Positions 9,012-17,178 of a stretch of 64,000 nucleotides of DNA are shown here, piece by piece. The stretch is taken from positions 22,182 through 86,181 of the forward strand of contig NZ_MNAH01000015.1 of assembly GCF_001976065.1 (NCBI RefSeq). The letters run 5' to 3'. Origin of the DNA: Pseudomonas putida. GTDB lineage: Bacteria > Pseudomonadota > Gammaproteobacteria > Pseudomonadales > Pseudomonadaceae. Under the pieces are notes generated by a model. The model was not told the DNA's origin. It saw only the letters and a list, made by a program, of their open reading frames with translations, and made no database searches. How positions within the stretch are numbered: the first letter of the stretch is position 1; every line of letters starts with the position of its first letter. The position numbers and the translations under genes are program-made.

Positions 9012-10151
9012 GTGCATATCGCCCGAACCGTTTTCCGCGACGACCATGAAATGTTTCGCACCACCGCGCGCCGTTTTTTCGAACGCGAATGCGTGCCGCG
9101 CCAGGCCGCCTGGGACAAGGCCGGTCAGGTCGACCGGGAAACCTGGCTCAAGGCCGGCCGCGAAGGCTTGCTCGGCATTACCCTGCCCACCGAATACGGT
9201 GGCGGTGGAGGTGACTTTGGTCACTGCGCAGTATTCAACGAGGAGTTCGCCCGGGCGGGTGTGAGTGGTGCCTATTTCGGCATGCACTCCGACGTTATCG
9301 CCCCGTACATCAACCGCTGCGGTAACGAAGAACAGAAACAGAAGTGGCTACCAGGCATCTGTTGCGGCGAGATTATCCTGGCGATCGCCATGACTGAACC
9401 GGGCACCGGCAGCGACCTCAAGGCCGTGCGCACCACCGCCGTGCGCGATGGCGACGAGTACGTGATTAACGGCAGCAAGACCTTCATCAGCAACGGCCTG
9501 ACGGCTGACCTGGTCATCGTCGTCTGCAAGACCGATCCAGCTGCCGGTGCCAAGGGCATCAGCCTCATCGCCGTGGAAGCCAGCCGCGCCGGCTTCAAGC
9601 ATGGCCGCAAGCTGGACAAGGTTGGCCAGCATGCGCAGGACACTGCCGAGTTGTTCTTCGACAACGTCCGCGTGCCGGTCGGCAACCGCCTTGGCGAAGA
9701 AGGCCTGGGTTTCTCCTATCTGATGGGTGAACTGCCGCAGGAGCGCTTCTCGATCGCGGTGTCCGCCGCCGCCAAGCTGGAGCGCCTGCTGGAGCAGACT
9801 CTCGAGTACGTGAAGGACCGCAAGGCCTTCAACCAGACCGTGTGGGACTTCCAGAACAGCAAATTCAAGCTCGCCGACATCAAGGCCCAGGCCACGGCGA
9901 TGCGGGTGATGGTCGACTACTACCTGGGCGAGCACATGCGCCGCCGCCTGACCCTGGAAGAAGCGGCCATCGCCAAGCTGTACACCACCGAAACCCTGTG
10001 GAAATGCATCGACGACATGGTCCAGCTGCACGGCGGCTACGGCTACATGATGGAGTACCCGATCGCACGCGCTTTCGTCGACTCACGCGTCAATCGCATC
10101 TACGGCGGCACCAGTGAAGTCATGCGCGAAATGATCGCGCGCAAGCTCTGA
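9012..10151 (+). CDS. Acyl-CoA dehydrogenase (long-chain type)
   Basis: 379-residue flavoprotein. A GTG start at 9012 is chosen because GAGGAG lies 7 bp upstream and the product then aligns with the paralogue starting at 866 (MHIARTVFRDDHEMF). The FAD-binding segment MTEPGTGSD, the ELPQERFSIA segment and the C-terminal YGGTSEVMREMIARKL are present. YGGT rather than YEGT means the base is not at the MCAD position but probably in ELPQER, as in long-chain/isovaleryl types. First gene of a plus-strand operon with thiolase, MaoC pair and SDR. Confidence 0.94.
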   Translation: MHIARTVFRDDHEMFRTTARRFFERECVPRQAAWDKAGQVDRETWLKAGREGLLGITLPTEYGGGGGDFGHCAVFNEEFARAGVSGAYFGMHSDVIAPYINRCGNEEQKQKWLPGICCGEIILAIAMTEPGTGSDLKAVRTTAVRDGDEYVINGSKTFISNGLTADLVIVVCKTDPAAGAKGISLIAVEASRAGFKHGRKLDKVGQHAQDTAELFFDNVRVPVGNRLGEEGLGFSYLMGELPQERFSIAVSAAAKLERLLEQTLEYVKDRKAFNQTVWDFQNSKFKLADIKAQATAMRVMVDYYLGEHMRRRLTLEEAAIAKLYTTETLWKCIDDMVQLHGGYGYMMEYPIARAFVDSRVNRIYGGTSEVMREMIARKL

Positions 10152-10177
10152 CCCTCAAAACAAAAAGGAAAAACACG

Positions 10178-11362
10178 ATGAGCCAAAAGGTATTCGTTGC
10201 TGGCGTCGGCATGATCCAGTTCAAGAAACCGGGGACCAATGAGCCCTACGATGTCATGGGTGAACAGGCGATTCGCCAAGCCCTGACTGACTCGGGCGTG
10301 AACTTTAATGACATCCAGCAGGCGTACGCCGGATACGTCTACGGCGACTCGACCTGTGGTCAGAAAGCCCTGTACCGCGTGGGCATGACCGGCATCCCAC
10401 TGGTCAACGTCAACAACAATTGCGCCACCGGTTCCAGCGCCCTGTTCCTGGCGCGCCAGGCCGTACAAAGCGGCGCTGTGGATTGCGCGCTGGCCTTTGG
10501 TTTCGAACAAATGAACCCGGGCGCGCTGAAGTCCGCCTGGACCGACCGTGCCCCCGCCACCGAGCGGGCGCTCAAGCTGACCAACGAACTGGTCGGCATG
10601 CCGGAGCTGCCAACGGCTATCCGCCAGTTTGCCGGTGCCGGTTACGCGCACATGCAAAAGTACGGCACAAAGCTTGAGACCTTCGCCAAGATCCGCGCCA
10701 AGGCCAGTCGTCACGCGGCCAATAACCCGTTGGCAGTGTTCCGCAATGTGGTCAGTACCGAAGAAGTGCTGGCTGCGCCGATGCTATGGGAAGGCGTGCT
10801 GACCCGCCTGATGGCCTGCCCGCCGACCTGCGGCGCGGCCGCCGCCATCGTGGTCTCCGAAGCGTTCGCGAAGAAGCATGGCCTGCGCACCGACGTGCTG
10901 ATGGCTGGCCAGGCGCTGACCACAGACCTGCCAAGTACCTATGACGCCAAGGACATGATCCGCGTGGTCGGTTTCGACATGACGCGCATGGCCGCGGATA
11001 TCGCCTACAACCAGGCCGGCATCGGGCCTCGGGACATCGACGTCATCGAGTTGCACGACTGCTTCGCGCAGAACGAACTGCTGACCTATGAAGGCCTGGG
11101 CCTGTGCGTCGAGGGCGGTGGCGAGCAATTGGTCAACGACGGCGACAACACCTATGGCGGCGAATGGGTGACCAACCCGTCCGGCGGCCTGCTCTCCAAG
11201 GGCCACCCTCTGGGCGCCACCGGCCTGGCCCAGTGCTATGAGCTGACCCACCAGTTGCGCGGCACCGCCGAACAACGCCAGGTGCAGAACGCGCGCATCG
11301 CGGTGCAGCACAACCTCGGCCTGGGCGGCGCCTGCGTGGTGACCGTGTACCAGAAGAACTGA
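10178..11362 (+). CDS. SCPx-type thiolase
   Basis: 394-residue thiolase-fold enzyme of the sterol-carrier-protein-x/lipid-transfer class. The nucleophilic cysteine is in NNNCATGSSALF (about C82), with HDCFAQNE and GHPLGATGLAQ carrying active-site histidines. The C-terminus HNLGLGGACVVTVY matches the SCPx pattern. SCPx thiolases cleave 2-methyl-branched 3-oxoacyl-CoAs in other organisms, so the operon may handle a branched or terpenoid/sterol-like side chain (inference). A good ribosome site (AAGGAAAA) precedes the ATG; 26 bp separate it from the dehydrogenase. Confidence 0.9.
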   Translation: MSQKVFVAGVGMIQFKKPGTNEPYDVMGEQAIRQALTDSGVNFNDIQQAYAGYVYGDSTCGQKALYRVGMTGIPLVNVNNNCATGSSALFLARQAVQSGAVDCALAFGFEQMNPGALKSAWTDRAPATERALKLTNELVGMPELPTAIRQFAGAGYAHMQKYGTKLETFAKIRAKASRHAANNPLAVFRNVVSTEEVLAAPMLWEGVLTRLMACPPTCGAAAAIVVSEAFAKKHGLRTDVLMAGQALTTDLPSTYDAKDMIRVVGFDMTRMAADIAYNQAGIGPRDIDVIELHDCFAQNELLTYEGLGLCVEGGGEQLVNDGDNTYGGEWVTNPSGGLLSKGHPLGATGLAQCYELTHQLRGTAEQRQVQNARIAVQHNLGLGGACVVTVYQKN

Positions 11363-11391
11363 CGCGCCCGCTCAGCAAAGGAGCCATTTCG

Positions 11392-11832
11392 ATGATCGAC
11401 AAGAAACACATCGGCAGACAACTGCCCACCTTCCTCGTCAACGCCGAAGCCGGGCAACTGCGCTTCTTCGCCAAGGCCACCGGGGAAACCAATCCGATTT
11501 ACTTCGACGAGCAGGCTGCCCGCGATGCCGGTCACCCCAACCTGCCGCTGCCGCCGACCTTTCTGTTCTCGCTGGAGTTCCAGATCCCGTCGAACGCCTG
11601 GCGTGACGAATTGGGCATCGTCACTGCGCGCATCCTGCATGGCGAAGAGTCGTTCCGTTACCACCGCATGGCCTATGCCGGCGACACGTTGCGATTCGAT
11701 GTGCGCATCGCCGACATCTACGACAAGAAAGGCGGTGCCCTGGAATTCGTGATGCGCGAAACCCGAGTCACCAATCAGCACGGTGAGCACGTCGCGGACC
11801 TGCGCAGCGTGCTTGTGCAGCGCAACAGCTGA
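11392..11832 (+). CDS. MaoC-like protein, FAS1-type dehydratase subunit (motif altered)
   Basis: 146-residue hotdog protein of the MaoC N-terminal type. The hydratase motif is degenerate: TGETNPIYFD, where active MaoC proteins have SGDxNPIHxD, so the catalytic aspartate and histidine positions are E and Y. It is followed after 14 bp by a MaoC protein with an intact motif. This inactive/active pair resembles heteromeric enoyl-CoA hydratases such as those of steroid side-chain degradation, where one subunit builds the binding pocket. Expected role: structural partner of 11847-12263. Confidence 0.85.
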   Translation: MIDKKHIGRQLPTFLVNAEAGQLRFFAKATGETNPIYFDEQAARDAGHPNLPLPPTFLFSLEFQIPSNAWRDELGIVTARILHGEESFRYHRMAYAGDTLRFDVRIADIYDKKGGALEFVMRETRVTNQHGEHVADLRSVLVQRNS

Positions 11833-11846
11833 AGCGGAGAACACAG

Positions 11847-12263
11847 ATGAACGCGATAAGCCTGGACAAAATCAACATCGGCGACACCCTGCCGTCACTG
11901 GCCCTGCCGCCCATCAACCGCACCACTCTGGCCCTGTTCGCCGGTGCGTCGGGTGATCACAACGCCATCCACATCGACACCGATTACGCCCGCCGGGCCG
12001 GCATGCCCGACGTGTTCGCCCACGGCATGCTGTCGATGGCCTACCTCGGTCGCTTGCTGACCCAGTGGGTTGACCAGCGCCAGTTGCGCGAGTTCGGCGT
12101 GCGCTTTCTCGGCATCACGCACCTGGGTCACCAGGTCACCTGCACCGGCACCGTGGTTGACCGCTTCGAAGCGGACGGCGAGCAAAGGATCAAGGTCGAA
12201 GTGCGCACCACCAATCAATACGGCGAAACCAAGATCGTTGGCGACGCCGTGATCGCTCTGTAA
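11847..12263 (+). CDS. MaoC family (R)-specific enoyl-CoA hydratase
   Basis: 138-residue hotdog hydratase with the complete motif ASGDHNAIHID (catalytic D and H) and the following AGMPDVFAHGMLSMA helix. It hydrates trans-2-enoyl-CoA to (3R)-hydroxyacyl-CoA. GGAGA sits before the ATG. Encoded between the altered MaoC partner and an SDR dehydrogenase, so hydration and 3-hydroxyacyl oxidation are adjacent steps. The minus-strand operon has a crotonase-type hydratase instead, so two stereochemical routes may coexist. Confidence 0.88.
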   Translation: MNAISLDKINIGDTLPSLALPPINRTTLALFAGASGDHNAIHIDTDYARRAGMPDVFAHGMLSMAYLGRLLTQWVDQRQLREFGVRFLGITHLGHQVTCTGTVVDRFEADGEQRIKVEVRTTNQYGETKIVGDAVIAL

Positions 12264-12293
12264 ACAAAACTGATAACTGAGGAGCAACATCCC

Positions 12294-13118
12294 ATGGCAA
12301 AACTCGAAGGCAAAGTCGCACTGGTGACCGGTTCCGGTCGTGGCATCGGTCAACAGATCGCCCTGAAACTGGCGAGCGAAGGCGCGCGCATCGTGATCAA
12401 TGACCTGGACGCCGATCCGGCCTTTGATACCGCTGAAATGATCCGCAAGATGGGTGGTGAAGCCGCCGTGTGCCACGGCAACGTCAGCGCACCGGACTTC
12501 GGCGACCGCTACATCAAGACCGCGATGGACAGCTTCGGCAGCGTCGACATCATCGTCAACAACGCCGGCTACACCTGGGACGACGTGATCCAGAAGATGA
12601 GCGACGAGCAGTGGTACGCGATCCTCGACTGCCACATGACCGCGCCCTTCCGCATCCTGCGTGCTGCTTACCCGATCCTCAAGGCCCAGGCCCAGGCTGA
12701 CGCGGCGGCAGAGCGTGAAGTGTTCCGTAAGGTGGTAAACATTTCCTCGGTGTCGGCCCTCAATGGCAACGCCGGGCAAACCAACTATTCCTCGGCCAAA
12801 GCCGGTGTAATCGGCATGACGCGTGCATTGGCCCGTGAATGGGGTCGTTTCAAGGTCAACGTCAACGCCGTGGCTTTCGGCTTCATCGAAACCCGCATGA
12901 CCAAGGCCGATGCCCATGCAGGCGCTACGGTGAACATCGAAGGTCGCGACATCCGTGTCGGTATCAGCCCGGAAGCCGCCAAGTCGTTCGCCCAACGCAA
13001 CCCGCTGGGCCGTCCGGGCACCGTGCAGGAAGCGGCGGATGCCGTGTACCTGTTCTGCTCGCCAGAGTCGAACTACATCACGGCGCAAACCATCGCTGTC
13101 GCCGGGAATCTGCAATAA
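12294..13118 (+). CDS. SDR-family 3-hydroxyacyl-CoA dehydrogenase/oxidoreductase
   Basis: 274-residue classical short-chain dehydrogenase. It has the cofactor loop TGSGRGIGQQIA at residues 11-22, NNAG near residue 92, catalytic serine in VNISSVS and the YxxxK pair in NYSSAKAG. It probably oxidises the (3R)-hydroxyacyl-CoA produced by the MaoC hydratase, giving the substrate of the thiolase. It is longer than a minimal SDR through an insert before the substrate loop (ETRMTKADAHAG). Last gene of the operon; a REPIN follows within 6 bp. Confidence 0.9.
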   Translation: MAKLEGKVALVTGSGRGIGQQIALKLASEGARIVINDLDADPAFDTAEMIRKMGGEAAVCHGNVSAPDFGDRYIKTAMDSFGSVDIIVNNAGYTWDDVIQKMSDEQWYAILDCHMTAPFRILRAAYPILKAQAQADAAAEREVFRKVVNISSVSALNGNAGQTNYSSAKAGVIGMTRALAREWGRFKVNVNAVAFGFIETRMTKADAHAGATVNIEGRDIRVGISPEAAKSFAQRNPLGRPGTVQEAADAVYLFCSPESNYITAQTIAVAGNLQ

Positions 13119-13123
13119 ACAAA

Positions 13124-13225
13124 CCGTGGGAGCGAGCTTGCTCGCGATGGACGCCAACGCTGACGCAGGCCGCCTGACTGACCGCGTTGTCCTGACGTTT
13201 TTCGCGAGCAAGCTCGGTCCTACAG
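13124..13225. repeat. REPIN (paired REP palindromes)
   Basis: Inverted REP units ccgtgggagcgagcttgctc and gcgagcaagctcggtcctac, of the same class as 1005-1096, between the SDR and the TetR gene. The right copy has drifted (ggtccta for gctccca). It separates the catabolic operon from the regulator pair and may protect or end the upstream mRNA. Confidence 0.85.
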
Positions 13226-13241
13226 GCCGCAGGATCACACC

Positions 13242-13889
13242 ATGAACATGACTGATAGCAACATCCGCCTGGCCGCCATCAAACTGATCTCGCGCAATGG
13301 CGACGGCTCGCTGAGCTTGCGTCAGATCGCCACTGAAGCCGGCGTCAACCCCTCGACGCTGTGCCTCTACTACAAAGGCAAAAACGAGTTATTGCTGGAG
13401 CTGATTCTCGAGTACTTCCAGGCAGTATCCCGGGAGTGGGCCCGTCGTTGTCCCAAAAAGATGGCGACCGCCGATGTGAAACTGCTCACCTTCATCGCCT
13501 GTCACATACGCTATCACCTGGAACACCAGAAAGAGGCCATGCTCGGCAATCTGGAGTTGCGAAGTCTCCCCGAAGAGGATCTGGAGCTGGTCCGCCAAGC
13601 CCGACGCCACTATCTGAAAGCGCTGCAGGCGTTGTTGGAACAAGGCGTCAAGGAAGGTTCGCTGAGCTGTGCCGAACCCAAACTGATGGCGCGCACCCTG
13701 TTCAACATGCTGACCCATGCCTGCGTCTGGTACCGGACCGGTGGCCGCCGCAATATCGATGTCGTCATCCGCCATTACTCGGAACTGGTACTGAAAATGC
13801 TTGGCGCCGCCCCCCTCCCTTCGCCTCCTGTGCCTGCTCCGCGAGCCGTGATCACCCGCCGTCCCATGCTTTTGGATGTGCACCCATGA
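13242..13889 (+). CDS. TetR-family transcriptional regulator
   Basis: 215-residue TetR-like repressor. The N-terminal helix-turn-helix spans about residues 24-46 (SLRQIATEAGVNPSTLCLYYKGKNELL), followed by a helical ligand domain with a TetR_C-like segment (MARTLFNMLTHACVWYRTGG) and a proline-rich tail. It starts 17 bp after the REPIN. Its stop overlaps the start of the next gene (ATGA at 13886). It likely senses an acyl-CoA or pathway intermediate; its own operator is not obvious in the repeat-filled upstream gap. Confidence 0.88.
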   Translation: MNMTDSNIRLAAIKLISRNGDGSLSLRQIATEAGVNPSTLCLYYKGKNELLLELILEYFQAVSREWARRCPKKMATADVKLLTFIACHIRYHLEHQKEAMLGNLELRSLPEEDLELVRQARRHYLKALQALLEQGVKEGSLSCAEPKLMARTLFNMLTHACVWYRTGGRRNIDVVIRHYSELVLKMLGAAPLPSPPVPAPRAVITRRPMLLDVHP

Positions 13890-14518
13890 GCGATCTCATG
13901 CAACCATTCTCCATGGCTGGCAAGACGGTTCTGGTGGCCGATGCGGCCACTCGACTGGGCGCACATTTTGCCCGCCTGATCAGCCGTGCCGGAGCCCGTG
14001 TAGCCCTCGGTGGACAACACCCGGCACAGTTGGAGCAACTGGCGGCGGACTTGCGTTGGGATGGTGGCGAAGTCTTGATCGTTGCACTCGACAGTGCCCG
14101 CCGACCGAGCATCGAAGCCGCACTGGATACCGTCCAAAAACGCTTCGGCAGCGTCGATGTGCTGATCAACAACAGCGCCGAACGCGAACACATCGCCCTG
14201 AACAATCACGTCGTCCACTGCACCAGCCTGCACATGATCAGGGCCGAGCGCGGTGGCAGCATCGTTAACATCGACCCGCCGCCGCGCCCGATCAGCGAGC
14301 CGAACCCGTGCCTTCGTTCCAACAGCAGCCTGATCCGCATGAGCCGCGCGATGGCCCAGTCGCTGACGCCACACCGTATTCGCGTCAACGTTATCGCTGC
14401 CGGTCGCGGCAAGGATGCAGGCCTGCAGGAACTCGACGGTCCATTGCTGTTGCTGGCCAGCGGCGCCGGAGCCAGCGTCACCGGCGCGGTGCTGCACATC
14501 GACAACCGCAACGCCTGA
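13886..14518 (+). CDS. Degenerate SDR-fold protein
   Basis: 210-residue protein with a recognisable SDR fold but missing key residues. The cofactor loop reads VADAATRLGAHFA in place of TGxxxGIG. The segment after NNSAE is about 20 residues shorter than usual. The YxxxK catalytic pair is replaced in CLRSNSSLIRMSRAMAQ. NADP-dependent catalysis is therefore unlikely. It overlaps the TetR gene by four bases, so the two are co-translated; the protein may be a sensor or partner for the regulator, or simply decaying. The C-terminus (VTGAVLHIDNRNA) is SDR-like. Confidence 0.8.
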   Translation: MSDLMQPFSMAGKTVLVADAATRLGAHFARLISRAGARVALGGQHPAQLEQLAADLRWDGGEVLIVALDSARRPSIEAALDTVQKRFGSVDVLINNSAEREHIALNNHVVHCTSLHMIRAERGGSIVNIDPPPRPISEPNPCLRSNSSLIRMSRAMAQSLTPHRIRVNVIAAGRGKDAGLQELDGPLLLLASGAGASVTGAVLHIDNRNA

Positions 14519-14550
14519 CACCACACCATTCACTGCAGGCGCCTGTCCAG

Positions 14551-14567
14551 CCACCTGATACGGGTGG
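14551..14567. promoter_or_regulatory. Palindromic operator copy 4 (CCACCT-N5-GGGTGG)
   Basis: CCACCT GATAC GGGTGG followed by CG, 76 bp before the sulfatase start at 14643 and just after the degenerate SDR stop. It ties the sulfatase to the acyl-CoA genes as one regulon. Confidence 0.62.
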
Positions 14568-14642
14568 CGCGATCCTTTTGACGACGCTTGAACATGGCCG
14601 CTGTTCGCTCTGCGCGACGCCCGTCAACAAGGAACCAGTCAG

Positions 14643-16229
14643 ATGACTCGCATAAGAAAATGGCTGCCGAAACTCGCCCTCCTGGCAACAACGGTCATGG
14701 CATTGTCGGCAACTGCCGGGGCTGCCGAAAAACCCAACATTCTGGTGATCTTCGGCGACGACATCGGCCAGACCAATATCAGCGCCTACTCAATGGGTGT
14801 GGTCGGCTACAAGACGCCGAACATCGACCGCATCGCCCATGAAGGTATGTTGTTCACCGATTATTACGCGGAGAACAGCTGCACCGCCGGACGCTCGTCG
14901 TTCATTACTGGCCAGTCACCACTGCGCACCGGCCTGTCCAAGGTTGGCGTGCCGGGCGCACCGATCGGTATCCAGAAACGTGACATCACCATCGCCCAGG
15001 CCCTCAAGTCACTTGGTTATGCGACCGGTCAGTTCGGCAAGAACCACTTGGGCGACAAGGATGAATTCCTCCCGACCAACCACGGTTTCGACGAGTTCTT
15101 CGGCAACCTCTACCACCTCAACGCCGAAGAAGAACCCGAGCGCCCGTATTGGCCCAAGGATGACCCGGACTTCGTCAAATCAAGAACGCCACGTGGCGTG
15201 ATCCACAGTTATGCCGACGGCAAGATCGAGGACACCGGTGCCCTCACCTCCAAGCGCATGGAAACCATCGACGACGAAACCACTGCTGCGGCGCAAACAT
15301 TCATCGAGAAGCAGGCCAAGGCCGATAAGCCGTTCTTCGTCTGGATGAACACCACGCGCATGCACGTGTTCACCCACGTGCGTGAGTCAATGAAAGGCCA
15401 GAGCGGCATGCCCGGCAACGAATATGCCGACGGAATGCTTGAACACGACGGCGACGTCGGTAAATTGCTGAAAACCCTCGACGACCTGAAAATCACCGAC
15501 AATACCATCGTCGTCTACACCACCGACAACGGTCCGAACCAGTTCTCTTGGCCGGACGCGGCAAATACGCCGTTCCGTAACGAAAAGAACTCCAACTGGG
15601 AGGGTGCGTACCGGGTCCCTGCCTTGATTCGCTGGCCGGGCAAGATCAAGGCGGGTGAAGTGTCCAACGAGATGTTCTCGGGCATGGACTGGTTCCCTAC
15701 CCTGCTCGCGGCAGCGGGCGAAACCGACGTGAAAAACAAGCTGCTCAAAGGTTGGGCACCTACTTCGGGCGGTACCAATTTCAAGGTGCACCTGGACGGT
15801 TTCAATCAATTGCCTTACCTGACCGGGCAGCAACCAAAGGGCGAGCGCAAGGAGTTCTACTACTTCAACGACGACGGCGTACTGGTGTCGATGCGGTATG
15901 ACAACTGGAAAGTCGTCTTCGCCGAGCAACGCGATCCCGGTGGATTCACGGTGTGGAGCAGCCCGTTCGTGCCGTTGCGAGTCCCGAAACTGTTCAACCT
16001 GCGAATGGACCCTTATGAGCGAGCGGACATCGTCTCTGACCAATATTACGATTGGACGGTGAAGAACTCTTATCTGCTGGCGGCGGGAGTGGCCAAGGCC
16101 GCGAGGTTCCTCCAAACCTTCGTCGAATACCCGCCTAGCCAGAAACCGGCAAGCTTCAGCATCGATCAGATTCGTGCGGTGGTGGACGCGAAAATCGAAG
16201 AGAAAAACAAAGCTCAAGCCAAGCCATGA
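14643..16229 (+). CDS. Exported arylsulfatase (type I sulfatase)
   Basis: 528-residue sulfatase with an N-terminal signal peptide (charged MTRIRKW, hydrophobic core, cleavage near TAGAA). Metal ligands D39-D40 are in IFGDDIG. The formylglycine precursor is C80 in CTAGRSSFITGQ, a CxAxR variant of the usual CxPxR. YTTDNGPNQ near residue 296 supplies further metal ligands. It hydrolyses sulfate esters in the periplasm and needs conversion of C80 to formylglycine. The upstream palindrome links it to the acyl-CoA catabolic regulon, so the natural substrate may be a sulfated version of the compound degraded here. Confidence 0.9.
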   Translation: MTRIRKWLPKLALLATTVMALSATAGAAEKPNILVIFGDDIGQTNISAYSMGVVGYKTPNIDRIAHEGMLFTDYYAENSCTAGRSSFITGQSPLRTGLSKVGVPGAPIGIQKRDITIAQALKSLGYATGQFGKNHLGDKDEFLPTNHGFDEFFGNLYHLNAEEEPERPYWPKDDPDFVKSRTPRGVIHSYADGKIEDTGALTSKRMETIDDETTAAAQTFIEKQAKADKPFFVWMNTTRMHVFTHVRESMKGQSGMPGNEYADGMLEHDGDVGKLLKTLDDLKITDNTIVVYTTDNGPNQFSWPDAANTPFRNEKNSNWEGAYRVPALIRWPGKIKAGEVSNEMFSGMDWFPTLLAAAGETDVKNKLLKGWAPTSGGTNFKVHLDGFNQLPYLTGQQPKGERKEFYYFNDDGVLVSMRYDNWKVVFAEQRDPGGFTVWSSPFVPLRVPKLFNLRMDPYERADIVSDQYYDWTVKNSYLLAAGVAKAARFLQTFVEYPPSQKPASFSIDQIRAVVDAKIEEKNKAQAKP

Positions 16230-16355
16230 GATGAGGCCGCCACCGACCTGCCGGTCGGCGGCAACATTAGTGGTTCAGCTTCGCGTTATAGGGGAGACTT
16301 CCTTTTTTCACCGGCAGCTATCGGCCGACTCCATCACGTATCCCCCACAGGGCGA

Positions 16356-17015
16356 TCATTGCTTTGTGCCGAGTGCCGCCATGTAGCGGGCGACCGCTTC
16401 GGCATCGGCCTGGGAAAGTGCATGATCCTCCGGCAACATCGGCGCACCGTTGGGGCGTTGTCCGGTCTGCTGAAGCACCATGATCTGATGGCTCATATAG
16501 CTGGCATGCTGGCCCGCCACCCGTGGAATCAGCCCATTGCCCCCGCCGTCCGTCCCGTGGCAAGCGCTGCACGCTGGGACGCCCCTCGCAGGCAAGCCCT
16601 GGCGAAAGATCACTTCGCCTCGCGCATCTGTCGACCCGGTGTCAGCCTGCATGGCTCGCTGGCTCGCAAAATAGTCGGCCAGTTCGGCAATCTGAGTCTT
16701 GGTCAAATGGGACAATCCCCCCATGTACCGGCTGTCAGTTGCAGCGCTACGTCCATGGTTTTTGAAATCGGTCAGTTGCAACTGCAGATACTCGTTTTGC
16801 TGACCCGCCAACTTGGGAAACACGGGTGAGACAGACTCCCCCGTCAGCCCATGGCACAGTGAACAAACGCTGTCCACCATGGCTATCCCCGACTGGGTGG
16901 ACGTTTGCTGGAGCGCCTCCTCGCTTGTACCCATACAGCCCATGAGCGTAGCCAGGCAAAGGGCCAGAACAAGAGGTGACCCGCTATCCGAAGGGCGCAT
17001 GCTGGATACGTTCAT
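16356..17015 (-). CDS. Diheme c-type cytochrome lipoprotein (c4-like)
   Basis: 219 residues when started at 17015, where a lipoprotein signal follows (LCLATLMGC, lipidated Cys near residue 27). There are two haem-binding motifs: CSLCH at 51-55 and CSACH at 149-153. Each is followed by PKLAGQ/PRVAGQ and a methionine-bearing helix (MGGLSHL, APMLPED), the two-domain arrangement of cytochrome c4. A membrane-tethered electron carrier. It stands alone between the sulfatase (convergent) and a broken LysR gene; partner unknown. Confidence 0.87.
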   Translation of the reverse strand: MNVSSMRPSDSGSPLVLALCLATLMGCMGTSEEALQQTSTQSGIAMVDSVCSLCHGLTGESVSPVFPKLAGQQNEYLQLQLTDFKNHGRSAATDSRYMGGLSHLTKTQIAELADYFASQRAMQADTGSTDARGEVIFRQGLPARGVPACSACHGTDGGGNGLIPRVAGQHASYMSHQIMVLQQTGQRPNGAPMLPEDHALSQADAEAVARYMAALGTKQ

Positions 17016-17178
17016 GACTGTTACCCCAAGCGTTGGCGAATCACTATCTTCGCCTGGGGGATTGCGCTCTTTATTGATAAACCTCAACCAATCGTCTTTG
17101 GGGGGGAGGAACTCAAAGCCCTTTCGGCGCGGCACACCTCAAGGATTTCGTCCGCCAGTTCGGAATCATCCGGGCGGG

